Assembly (NCBI GenBank): GCA_028284635.1
Contig: JANQRJ010000013.1
Coordinates: 146,588-210,587 of the forward strand
DNA: 64,000 bases
Direction of reading: 5' to 3'
From: Pelagicoccus sp.
GTDB lineage: Bacteria; Verrucomicrobiota; Verrucomicrobiia; Opitutales; Opitutaceae
Below, one piece after another: positions 8,962 to 17,088 of this stretch. The stretch's first letter is position 1. Each line of letters starts with the position of its first letter. Below the pieces are notes generated by a model. It did no database searches. It saw only the letters and a list, made by a program, of their open reading frames with translations, and was not told the DNA's origin. The position numbers and the translations under genes are program-made.

Positions 8962-10050
8962 ATGCGACTCGCACTCCTCCAGGACCATCTGCGCAGCGGC
9001 GGCACCGAACGGCAGACCATCGCCATCGCCCAAGCCCTCGCAGCCCGAGACCACCAGGTCGACCTCGTCGTCTTCCGATCTGGCGGCGGCCTGGAAAAGA
9101 CCCTCGCCCCCGAAAGAGCATTTCGCCTCCACCAACTCCGCCAAGGCCCCCTCAAAACCGACTGGTTCGCCCCCGGCCTCCGACGCAAACTCGCCCGACT
9201 CCGTCCCGACATCGTCCTGCCCATGGGCCGCATGGCTAACTGCCACGCCGGCCTGCTCAGTCGCGACCCTCGACGCCCCTACCGGCTCGTCGCCACGCTG
9301 CGCACCGGCCGCTCCCTCCCTTGGCTCTACCGCCGCGCCCTGCGCCACGCCGATCACATCGTGGCCAACAGCCGCGAAGCCCTGCAACGCATAGTCACTC
9401 AAAACCGTATTCACCGTCCCGATACATCGACTGTCATCTACAACGGCTGCCTCCGAGAATTCCCCACCCCAGAGTCCAATGCCCAGAACCCAAGGCCCAA
9501 CAAACTCCATTTGCTCAGCGTCAGCATGTTCCGCCCGCAAAAGCGGCAGATCCGCCTCCTGCGGATCTGCGCCAAGCTCCCCGTCGATATCGACTGGAGC
9601 CTCACCCTAGCCGGAGACGGCCCTACCCTCGCCTCCTGCCGAAAGGAAGCCGCTGCTCTAGGCATCGAAAGCCGCGTCCATTTCCCTGGCCTGCTCGCAG
9701 ACCCTCGCCCCCTCTACGCGGAAGGCGACATCGCCGTACATACCTCGGAAAAGGAATCCCTGCCCAACTTCCTCGTCGAGGCCCAGATGGCCGGACTCCC
9801 CGTAGTCGCCTACCAGGCAGGCGGCGTCGACGAAACCTTTCGCAACGAATCCAGCGGCTACCTCGTCCGCCAAGGCAACGAATCCACCTTCCTCGACCGC
9901 CTCGTAAAACTCGCCCAATCTCCCAGCCTACGTCTGCAGATGTCGCAGGCCGCGCGCGACCATGCCCGACGGAATTTCACCCTCCAGGCCCAAACCAATG
10001 CCTACGAAAACCTTTTCAATCGCCTGATCGCAACCAACTCGCATGCCTAA
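8962..10050 (+). CDS. GT4-type glycosyltransferase
   Basis: The protein is 362 residues with the two-domain GT-B pattern. The N-terminus is MRLALLQDHLRSGGTERQ, with the acceptor-domain glycine-rich 'GGTE' turn. The C-terminal half has LLSVSMFRPQKRQ, LTLAGDGP and the nucleotide-sugar-binding EKESLPNFLVEAQMAGLPVVA, the E(x7)E signature of family 4. The donor and acceptor are unknown; glycan or lipid glycosylation is likely. Five 7-bp repeat units (9468-9502) encode the linker before the second domain (about residues 169-181, PESNAQNPRPN). Its stop overlaps the uvrA start by 8 bases, so translation of the two is coupled. Confidence 0.85.
   Translation: MRLALLQDHLRSGGTERQTIAIAQALAARDHQVDLVVFRSGGGLEKTLAPERAFRLHQLRQGPLKTDWFAPGLRRKLARLRPDIVLPMGRMANCHAGLLSRDPRRPYRLVATLRTGRSLPWLYRRALRHADHIVANSREALQRIVTQNRIHRPDTSTVIYNGCLREFPTPESNAQNPRPNKLHLLSVSMFRPQKRQIRLLRICAKLPVDIDWSLTLAGDGPTLASCRKEAAALGIESRVHFPGLLADPRPLYAEGDIAVHTSEKESLPNFLVEAQMAGLPVVAYQAGGVDETFRNESSGYLVRQGNESTFLDRLVKLAQSPSLRLQMSQAARDHARRNFTLQAQTNAYENLFNRLIATNSHA
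9468..9502 (+). repeat. Heptad repeat array inside glycosyltransferase
   Basis: Five consecutive 7-bp units can be read: CCCAGAG, TCCAATG, CCCAGAA, CCCAAGG, CCCAACA. They lie in frame in the domain linker of the glycosyltransferase gene and belong to the ACCCAGA class also seen in uvrA. Confidence 0.75.
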
Positions 10051-13000
10051 ATCCAAACCCGATCTTCAGGCCATCCGCCTCCGCGGCGTTCGCCAGAACA
10101 ACCTCCAGAACATCGACGTAGACATCCCTCTCGGAAAGTACATCGCCGTCACTGGCCTCAGCGGCGCCGGCAAGTCCTCCCTTGTCTTCGACACCCTGCA
10201 CGCCGAAGGGCAGCGACGCTACGTGGAGACCTTCTCCGCCTACACCCGACAGTTTCTCGACCTGCTCGAAAAGCCCGATCTCGATAGCGCCGAAAACGTG
10301 CGCCCCTCCATCGCCATCGAGCAAAAGAACACCATAAAAACCTCTCGCTCCACGGTCGGTACCATGACCGAGCTCACCGACTACTTCAAAGTCTGGTTCT
10401 CCCATGTCGCCACTCTCTACGATCCCGTCACCAACGAACCGATACACGACGACAACCCAGCCGAAATCTTCAAGAACGCCCAAGCCAAGTATCCCAAGAA
10501 GACAGTCATCATCGCCTTCGAAATCGCCAGGCCCCAAAAACTCGCCTGGACCGAAATTCTCAAAAACGTCAAAGCCCAGGGATACAGTCGCTTTTTCGAC
10601 TCCAAAAATCAACTGCACCGACTCGACGACCCTTCAGCCCTCAGCCTTCAGCCTTCGACCTTAAGTATCCGCGTCGTCCAGGATCGCATAGCCCCAACGC
10701 CAGCCAACCGCACTCGTTTCCTCGAAGCCGCCGAGACGGCACTCGAATTCGGTCAAGGCCAGCTACAGCTGCTCGATTCCGACGGCGCTGTACTCTCCCG
10801 CCACACCCGCGGCCTGCGTTCCGCCGACGGGAGCAAAACCTACCGCCCCGCCAGCCCCCCGCTCTTCTCCTTCAACTCCCCTCTCGGCGCCTGCCCTGAA
10901 TGCCGAGGCTTCGGTCGCATCATCGAGATCGATTACCGCCTCGCCATCCCAGATACGAACCTCTCCATCGACCAAGGCCTCATCCGCGCCTTCGAAGGCC
11001 AGGTCTACGGAGAAAGCAAGAAAGACCTCCAGCGAGCCTGTCGCCGTCTCAAGATTTCGACTACGAAACCCTTCAACCAACTGAGCAAGAAGCACCAGGA
11101 CATTGTCATCCACGGCGAGCCCGCGTATCGAAAACTCAAGGACAAAGACGACTACGAAGGCGGTCTCTGGTACGGCGTCAAAGGCTTCTTCGACTGGCTT
11201 GAGCGCAATACCTACAAGATGCACGTGCGCATCTTCCTCTCCCGCTTCCGCGCCTACGTCACCTGCCCCACCTGCCAAGGCACCCGACTCCAGCCCGACT
11301 CCCTGTGCTGGAAGTGGCAAGGCTACCGCCTCCCCGACCTCTATCAGCTTCCCATCGGCGACCTCTTTCCACTCATTCAAGGCGCCCAACCCAAAAACCG
11401 GAACTCAGAACCAAATCACCAGGCAAGCATAGCAAGCGACGCCATTCTCTCCCGCCTCCGCTACCTCAACCACGTCGGCCTCTCGTACCTCACCCTCGAC
11501 CGCCCCGCCCGCACCCTATCCGGCGGCGAAGTCGAGCGCGTCAATCTCACCTCCTGCCTCGGAGCATCCCTCGTCGACACCCTCTTCGTCCTCGACGAAC
11601 CCTCCGTCGGCCTGCACTCCCGCGACATCGACCGCCTCATCAGCATCGTGCGCAGCCTCACCGACCAAGGAAATACAGTCGTAGTCGTCGAGCACGACGA
11701 TGCCATGATCCAAGCGGCCGACGAAGTCATTGAAATCGGCCCCGAACCCGGAGCAAAAGGAGGCAATCTCGTCTTCCAAGGCACCCAGAAGCAACTCCTC
11801 GCCAGCAAGAAGAGCATTACCGCCCGCTACCTCTCCGGCCGCGAAAAAATCCCCATGAGCGCGCCTCGAGCGTGCATTTCAAATTCGAAATCTCAAATCT
11901 CAAATTCGCAGCTAAGGCTGCGAGGCGTCGCCAAGCACAACATCCAATCCCTCGATCTCGATATCCCGCTCCAACGTTTCGTCTGTCTCAGTGGCGTCTC
12001 CGGCTCCGGCAAGTCCACCCTCCTCAATGCCGGGCTGTACCAAAACCTGCTCGCCCAACGCGGCCGACTGGTCGAGGACCCCGCCACCGTCGATTCCCTC
12101 GAATCCGATCTCTCCTTCGACGAAATCGTGCTCGTCGACCAATCCCCCGTCAGTCGCACCCCGCGCTCCAACCCCATAGTCTTCGTCGAAGCCTGGGACG
12201 AAATTCGCAAGCTCTACGGAAAACTTCCCCAGTCACAGGAAAACGGATACACCGCTTCAAGTTTCTCCTTCAACGCCGGCGACGGACGCTGCGAACACTG
12301 CAAAGGCCTCGGTTACGAAAAAGTCGAGATGCAGTTCCTTTCCGACGTCTACGTCCCCTGTCCCCATTGCGACGGAAAGCGCTTCAAGCCCGAAATTCGC
12401 AAGATTCTCTTTCAAGGCCAATCTATCTCCGACCTCCTCGAACTCACCGTCGCCGAAGTCATGGATCTCTTCGCCGAGTACCCGAAAATCCATGACAAGC
12501 TCGCCGCCCTTGACGAAGTCGGCCTCGGCTACCTCAAAAGCGGGCAGGCCCTCAACACCCTCTCCGGCGGCGAATCCCAACGCCTGAAACTCGTAAAATA
12601 CCTGAAGCAATCTTCATCCCCCACCCAGAACCCCAAACCCAGAACCCAGAACCCAACAGGATCTTTGATCCTGTTAGACGAGCCCACCACCGGCCTGCAC
12701 AAACACGACGTCCGCCGCCTCCTCGGCGTCCTCCAGAAGATCGTCGACTCGGGCCACAGCCTCATCGTCGTCGAGCACAACATCGACGTCCTCAAATCCG
12801 CCGACTGGCTCATCGAGATGGGCCCCGACGCCGGAGCCAAAGGCGGCCAAGTCGTCTACCAAGGCCCTCCCGCAAGCTGCGTCGGTACGGCGTCAGCGCC
12901 GTATCTAAAAGCGAAGAGCGAAAAGTTAAGAGTCAAGAATTCGAAAGCCACTCCTCCCCCCAACTCTTCGTTCTTCACTCTTAATTCTTCACTCAAAGTC

Positions 13001-15775
13001 ACCGGCGCCCGGCAGCACAACCTCAAGGACATCACCGTATCCATTCCCCACTACGAGTTCAGCGTCGTTACCGGCGTTTCCGGATCCGGGAAGTCCACTC
13101 TCGCCTTCGACATCGTCTTCGGCGAGGGCCAGCGCCGCTTCATGGAATCCATGTCGCCCTACGCCCGCCAGTTCGTCGAGCAACTCCCCCGGCCCGACCT
13201 CGACCAGCTCAGCGGCATTCAACCCACCGTCGCCATCGAGCAGCGCGTCACCCGAGGCTCCCGCAAATCCACCGTCGCCACCATCACCGAAGTCGCCCAG
13301 TACCTTCGTCTTCTCTACTCCCGCCTCGGCGTTCCCCATAATCCGGATACAGGCAACCCCCTCCTCGCTCAAAGCCAAGCCCAGCTGCTCAAGCGACTCC
13401 AGGCCCTTCTCAAGAGCCCCGAAGCCAAAGCCGCCGACCACCTCCTGCTGCTCGCTCCACTCATACGCAACCGCAAGGGCCACCACCAGCCCATCGCCAA
13501 CTGGATCGCCGACCACGGCTACGAGATGATGCGCGTAGACGGCGAAATCATCTTCACCGACGAATTCGAAAAGCTCGACCGCTACTCCGAGCACAACATC
13601 GAAGTCGTCATAGCCGACCTCGTCCCCCTCCTCCGCTCCCCCAAGCAAATCCAGCAGAAGCTGACCGAAGCCCTAAAGCGCGGCAACGGCACCGCCCTCC
13701 TCATCGCTTCGAGCGAAGCGAGAACCCTGCGTAGCTCGGAGAGCGAAGCACGGGCCACTCACTATTTATCCATGCACCGCATGGACCCCGCCACCGGCGA
13801 GGCCCTCCCCGAGCTCGACCCCAAGGACTTCTCCTTCAATTCCCACAAAGGCTGGTGCCCCACCTGCCGAGGCCACGGCCGCATCTATCCTTGGATGCGC
13901 GAAAGGCTCGAGGACAACGAGGAACTCGCCAAGGCCATCGGAGCCGATTCCTCCGAGGACGACGAGGCCCAAGCCATCGTCTGCCCCGAATGCAAAGGCG
14001 AACGCCTCAATCGCGTCAGTCGCCACGTCTATCTGTACTTGAAAAACGGAGACAAGCTTTCGCTGCCCCAACTCCTGGCAAAAGATCCCCGCGATCTGCT
14101 CGCCACCCTCGACAAGCTCAAGCTCGACAAGCGAGGCGCCCTCATCGCCCGCGACATCGTCGCCCAGATCCACGAACGCCTCAGCTTCCTCGACAAGGTC
14201 GGCCTCGAGTACCTCAGTCTCGACCGCCCCACCCAAACCCTCTCCGGCGGCGAAGCCCAGCGCATCCGCCTCGCCGCCCAGCTCGGCTCCAATCTCGCCG
14301 GCGTGCTCTACGTGCTCGACGAACCCAGCATCGGCTTGCACGCCCGCGACGGCGATCGCCTGATCGAAACCCTCAAGCAGCTAAAAGCCAAAGGAAACAC
14401 CCTGCTCGTCGTCGAACATGACGACGCCATGATGGAACACGCCGACCGCATCATCGACCTCGGCCCCGCAGCCGGCATCCACGGCGGCGAGCTCATCGCC
14501 CAAGGCACCGTAGCCCAGCTCAGGCGAAACAAGGCCTCCCTCACTGGCCGCTACCTCAAGAGCAGCATCCCCCACCCCCTCTCCGGCAGCTACCGAAAGC
14601 TGCCTGCGAAGGAAATTAAGAACGAAAAGCGAAGAACGAAGAACGCCGCCGCCAAAAAGACTCTTAACTCTGCACTCTTAACCCTTCACTCAGCCCACGC
14701 CTGGCTCGAGCTGTCTGGCGTCCACTTCCGCAACCTCGCCAAGCAAAGCATCCGCCTGCCCAAGCAGCGCCTCACCATGGTTTGCGGCGCTTCGGGCGCC
14801 GGCAAGTCCTCGCTCGTGCGCGACCTCCTTGGCCCCGCCGTCGCTTTCGCCATCAAGAGCAAGAAAAGCAGCGTCACCGGTGCCGCCTTCGCCAAGCAAG
14901 GCCCCACCATCGAAGGCGAGGAAGGCAAGGTCCTCTTCGAGAAGCTCACCGGAGCCCAAGGTTTCCGTTCCGTCATCGAGGTCGACCAGTCCCCCATCGG
15001 CAAGACCCCACGCTCCACCCCCGCCACCTACCTCGGCGTATTCGATATCGTAAGACAGTTCTTCGCCAGCCTGCCCGAGTCCAAGATTCGCGGATACAAA
15101 CCCGGACGCTTCTCCTTCAACACCCCGCACGGACGCTGCGAAACCTGCGCCGGTGCCGGACGCGTCAAGCTCGAGATGAGCTTCATGCCAAACACCTTTG
15201 TCGAGTGCGAGGACTGCGGCGGTTCGCGCTACGGGCCCGAGCTGCTCGACCTGCATTGGAAAGGCAAGAACATCGCCGACGTGCTCGAGATGACCTTCGA
15301 GGAAGCCGCCGAGTTCTTCAGCTTCCATAGCCAGCTCGGCGAGATCACTCAGCTCATGGTCGCTACGGGACTCGGCTACCTCACTCTCGGCCAAAGCAGC
15401 CCCACGCTCAGCGGCGGCGAAGCTCAGCGACTCAAGCTCGTCACAGAACTCGCCAAAGGCCTGCAAAGCTACACCGAGCGCAGTCGTGGCATCCAGCGCC
15501 AGAACCTCTACATACTAGAGGAGCCCACCATCGGACTCCATCTCAGCGACTGCGAGAAGCTCATCCTCCTGCTCCAGAAGCTCGTCGACCAAGGCCACAC
15601 CGTAGTCGTAATCGAGCACCATCTCGATCTGCTCGCCGAAGCCGACTACCTGATCGAAGTAGGCCCCGGCGGAGGTCCCAAAGGCGGAAAGGTCCTCTAC
15701 CAAGGAGCCCTCGCCGGCCTACCGAAATCGAAGCGGAGCATCACCGCCCCCTACCTCGCCGAAAAGCTCGGGTAG
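10043..15775 (+). CDS. uvrA: UvrA excinuclease subunit, double-length fusion (four ABC modules)
   Basis: At 1910 residues this is twice the usual UvrA (about 940). The two halves (about 1-950 and 985-1910) are each a complete UvrA. Walker A motifs are at ~38 (GLSGAGKSS), ~651 (GVSGSGKST), ~1011 (GVSGSGKST) and ~1583 (GASGAGKSS). LSGGE signatures lie near 491, 840, 1399 and 1788. Walker B motifs are near 515, 876 and 1422 (LDEP), while the fourth reads LEEP. Zinc-finger CxxC pairs are present in each half. UvrA finds DNA damage and loads UvrB. A fused pair in one chain is known from Chlamydiae, another PVC group. Degenerate heptad repeats encode the linkers at all three module junctions and further loops, so the chain carries low-complexity Ser/Asn/Lys-rich inserts. 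Confidence 0.95.
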   Translation: MPKSKPDLQAIRLRGVRQNNLQNIDVDIPLGKYIAVTGLSGAGKSSLVFDTLHAEGQRRYVETFSAYTRQFLDLLEKPDLDSAENVRPSIAIEQKNTIKTSRSTVGTMTELTDYFKVWFSHVATLYDPVTNEPIHDDNPAEIFKNAQAKYPKKTVIIAFEIARPQKLAWTEILKNVKAQGYSRFFDSKNQLHRLDDPSALSLQPSTLSIRVVQDRIAPTPANRTRFLEAAETALEFGQGQLQLLDSDGAVLSRHTRGLRSADGSKTYRPASPPLFSFNSPLGACPECRGFGRIIEIDYRLAIPDTNLSIDQGLIRAFEGQVYGESKKDLQRACRRLKISTTKPFNQLSKKHQDIVIHGEPAYRKLKDKDDYEGGLWYGVKGFFDWLERNTYKMHVRIFLSRFRAYVTCPTCQGTRLQPDSLCWKWQGYRLPDLYQLPIGDLFPLIQGAQPKNRNSEPNHQASIASDAILSRLRYLNHVGLSYLTLDRPARTLSGGEVERVNLTSCLGASLVDTLFVLDEPSVGLHSRDIDRLISIVRSLTDQGNTVVVVEHDDAMIQAADEVIEIGPEPGAKGGNLVFQGTQKQLLASKKSITARYLSGREKIPMSAPRACISNSKSQISNSQLRLRGVAKHNIQSLDLDIPLQRFVCLSGVSGSGKSTLLNAGLYQNLLAQRGRLVEDPATVDSLESDLSFDEIVLVDQSPVSRTPRSNPIVFVEAWDEIRKLYGKLPQSQENGYTASSFSFNAGDGRCEHCKGLGYEKVEMQFLSDVYVPCPHCDGKRFKPEIRKILFQGQSISDLLELTVAEVMDLFAEYPKIHDKLAALDEVGLGYLKSGQALNTLSGGESQRLKLVKYLKQSSSPTQNPKPRTQNPTGSLILLDEPTTGLHKHDVRRLLGVLQKIVDSGHSLIVVEHNIDVLKSADWLIEMGPDAGAKGGQVVYQGPPASCVGTASAPYLKAKSEKLRVKNSKATPPPNSSFFTLNSSLKVTGARQHNLKDITVSIPHYEFSVVTGVSGSGKSTLAFDIVFGEGQRRFMESMSPYARQFVEQLPRPDLDQLSGIQPTVAIEQRVTRGSRKSTVATITEVAQYLRLLYSRLGVPHNPDTGNPLLAQSQAQLLKRLQALLKSPEAKAADHLLLLAPLIRNRKGHHQPIANWIADHGYEMMRVDGEIIFTDEFEKLDRYSEHNIEVVIADLVPLLRSPKQIQQKLTEALKRGNGTALLIASSEARTLRSSESEARATHYLSMHRMDPATGEALPELDPKDFSFNSHKGWCPTCRGHGRIYPWMRERLEDNEELAKAIGADSSEDDEAQAIVCPECKGERLNRVSRHVYLYLKNGDKLSLPQLLAKDPRDLLATLDKLKLDKRGALIARDIVAQIHERLSFLDKVGLEYLSLDRPTQTLSGGEAQRIRLAAQLGSNLAGVLYVLDEPSIGLHARDGDRLIETLKQLKAKGNTLLVVEHDDAMMEHADRIIDLGPAAGIHGGELIAQGTVAQLRRNKASLTGRYLKSSIPHPLSGSYRKLPAKEIKNEKRRTKNAAAKKTLNSALLTLHSAHAWLELSGVHFRNLAKQSIRLPKQRLTMVCGASGAGKSSLVRDLLGPAVAFAIKSKKSSVTGAAFAKQGPTIEGEEGKVLFEKLTGAQGFRSVIEVDQSPIGKTPRSTPATYLGVFDIVRQFFASLPESKIRGYKPGRFSFNTPHGRCETCAGAGRVKLEMSFMPNTFVECEDCGGSRYGPELLDLHWKGKNIADVLEMTFEEAAEFFSFHSQLGEITQLMVATGLGYLTLGQSSPTLSGGEAQRLKLVTELAKGLQSYTERSRGIQRQNLYILEEPTIGLHLSDCEKLILLLQKLVDQGHTVVVIEHHLDLLAEADYLIEVGPGGGPKGGKVLYQGALAGLPKSKRSITAPYLAEKLG
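10633..10660 (+). repeat. Heptad array in uvrA (TTCAGCC class)
   Basis: Four 7-bp units, TTCAGCC, CTCAGCC, TTCAGCC and TTCGACC, encode part of SALSLQPSTLS at about UvrA residues 197-207. The same unit recurs upstream of the start codons at 44902, 51993 and 60246. Confidence 0.8.
11389..11416 (+). repeat. Heptad array in uvrA (ACCCAGA class)
   Basis: Four degenerate units, ACCCAAA, AACCGGA, ACTCAGA and ACCAAAT, encode QPKNRNSEPN at about residues 450-459, in a loop ahead of the first LSGGE signature. Confidence 0.65.
11876..11910 (+). repeat. Heptad array at junction of UvrA modules I and II
   Basis: Five units, ATTTCAA, ATTCGAA, ATCTCAA, ATCTCAA and ATTCGCA, encode the linker ISNSKSQISNSQ at about residues 612-623, immediately before the second ABC module. 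Confidence 0.8.
12623..12657 (+). repeat. Heptad array between signature and Walker B of UvrA module II
   Basis: Five units, ACCCAGA, ACCCCAA, ACCCAGA, ACCCAGA and ACCCAAC, encode TQNPKPRTQNPT (about residues 861-872). They sit in a loop where other UvrA proteins have almost nothing. Confidence 0.85.
12911..12996 (+). repeat. Paired heptad arrays at the junction of the two UvrA halves
   Basis: A purine-rich array (12911-12945: GCGAAGA, GCGAAAA, GTTAAGA, GTCAAGA, ATTCGAA) is followed after 16 bases by a pyrimidine-rich array (12962-12996: AACTCTT, CGTTCTT, CACTCTT, AATTCTT, CACTCAA). They are approximate reverse complements, so RNA or single-stranded DNA could fold into a hairpin. The arrays encode the linker at about residues 957-985 that joins the two complete UvrA copies. 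Confidence 0.85.
14614..14694 (+). repeat. Paired heptad arrays at junction of UvrA modules III and IV
   Basis: The left array is AATTAAG, AACGAAA, AGCGAAG, AACGAAG. The right array (14660-14694) is ACTCTTA, ACTCTGC, ACTCTTA, ACCCTTC, ACTCAGC. They are again approximate inverted complements and encode the linker at about residues 1524-1551 before module IV. Confidence 0.8.
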
Positions 15776-16009
15776 CGAAACAAGGCGCCATGGGTTTCAA
15801 AGTGTAGCTTCTCGAGTTGCGGCCCTGTTCCAAACTCTATCGAGTTCGGCTACCTCGACTTTGCCGGACTTGCTTTGGACAGTACCGAAGCCCAAAGGGC
15901 GACAGCGAAGCCATTTGGAACGCCTGGGCGACACCTTGAAACACGCCTCGCAAATCGAGGAATTTGCAAATAGACTCGCTCGTCCGGATCTCTACATTCG
16001 CAGCTGACC
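15776..16009. other. Intergenic region after uvrA
   Basis: This gap holds no supported gene. A stretch near 15931-15953 (ending CTTGAAACACGCC) resembles one near 19801-19823 (ending CTTTAAAACACGCC), both preceded by TTGGAAC, suggesting another short dispersed repeat. The promoter of the AraC gene should lie here. Confidence 0.4.
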
Positions 16010-16825
16010 ATGGCTCCCCAAACCCTCCAATGGATTCTGCGCAACGGCAAGCTGCGCCTAACCGCCCCACCCACACTATACCGCTGCGAGCCAATCTGGA
16101 GCTGGAGAGTTCCCTCCATGCAGGAGTACGGCCTCCTGCTCACTCTCGATGGACGAGGTCAGATAAGCATCAACGGCGAACGCCACCCGCTTCGCCAAGG
16201 AGTCTGCCTCTTCATCCGCCCAGGATCGAAAATCGAGGCCGAGCAAAACCCCGCCTACCCCCTTTTCCTCTTCATCGCCCGCTTCGATATCCTCGACGAA
16301 AAGGGCTTCAACCTCGCGCCCAGCAGCCTCGTTGAGCCGCCATCCTGCATTTTCATCATAAACACCAGAGGACTCGAAACCCTAGCCGAACTCATCGCCA
16401 GCCGCAGCAATTCCAATAGCGAAGCGGACAGCCTCACGCACGACGCTCTCAACATGCTCATCCGAATGCTCGTGGAGGAAGCCACTCGTCACTCAGGCAG
16501 CTTTCACGCCCAGGCCTACGAAGCCCTCCGAGCTATCGAAAACGATCTCGCCCGAAAATGGACCGTAGCTGAACTCGCCCTCGAAGCCGGTCTCTCTCGC
16601 AGAGTCTTCGCTCGAGCCTTCAAGCTCATGATGAGCGAACCCCCCATCCAGTACGTCATTCGTCGCCGCATGGAAGAGGCCAAGCGCCAGATACAGCAAT
16701 CAAGCCTCCCCATCGAAGAGATCGCCATCAATCTCGGCTATCCCGACCTAGGGCTCTTCGGCGAACTCTTCCGCAAGCGAATCGGCCACTCGCCGGAAGA
16801 GCTGAGGGTCAACAGACCCTTTTAG
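16010..16825 (+). CDS. AraC-family transcriptional regulator
   Basis: The protein is 271 residues. Residues ~1-150 form a cupin-like ligand-binding domain with the pattern YGLLLTLDGRGQISINGERHPLRQG. Residues ~168-268 form the double helix-turn-helix of AraC regulators, with ALEAGLSRRVFARAFKLMM and the conserved C-terminal INLGYPDLGLFGELFRKRIGHSPEE. Members usually activate nearby sugar or stress genes in response to a small molecule. Its neighbours are uvrA and a DEAD-box helicase, neither an obvious target. The ligand cannot be inferred. Confidence 0.92.
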   Translation: MAPQTLQWILRNGKLRLTAPPTLYRCEPIWSWRVPSMQEYGLLLTLDGRGQISINGERHPLRQGVCLFIRPGSKIEAEQNPAYPLFLFIARFDILDEKGFNLAPSSLVEPPSCIFIINTRGLETLAELIASRSNSNSEADSLTHDALNMLIRMLVEEATRHSGSFHAQAYEALRAIENDLARKWTVAELALEAGLSRRVFARAFKLMMSEPPIQYVIRRRMEEAKRQIQQSSLPIEEIAINLGYPDLGLFGELFRKRIGHSPEELRVNRPF

Positions 16826-17088
16826 CACACTGCTAACCAATAACTTGCATACTACTATCGTTTCGCGATTCAAGACACCCAAGCGCCTTAAGCCGTCCAT
16901 GAAACAGGCTCGACCCATTTTATCCACTAACCTCGACGGCCCCCAACACCTAACACCCAGCACCCGACACCGAGAAAATTAGTCGTTGCTTTTCCCCTCG
17001 AAGCTGTCACCCACCTTCAGCTTTTCGCGAGCTGGGGCCAACTGTTGGGACAATAACGCTGCCGGCTTAACAACAAAGCTAGCAGACT
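16826..17088. other. Leader region of the DEAD-box helicase gene
   Basis: This 263-base stretch contains a heptad array at 16944-16971 and otherwise no gene. Cold-shock RNA helicase genes often have long structured leaders, and this could be one; nothing specific was identified. Confidence 0.35.
16944..16971 (+). repeat. Heptad array upstream of DEAD-box helicase
   Basis: Four units, CAACACC, TAACACC, CAGCACC and CGACACC, lie about 120 bases before the helicase start codon. Confidence 0.75.
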
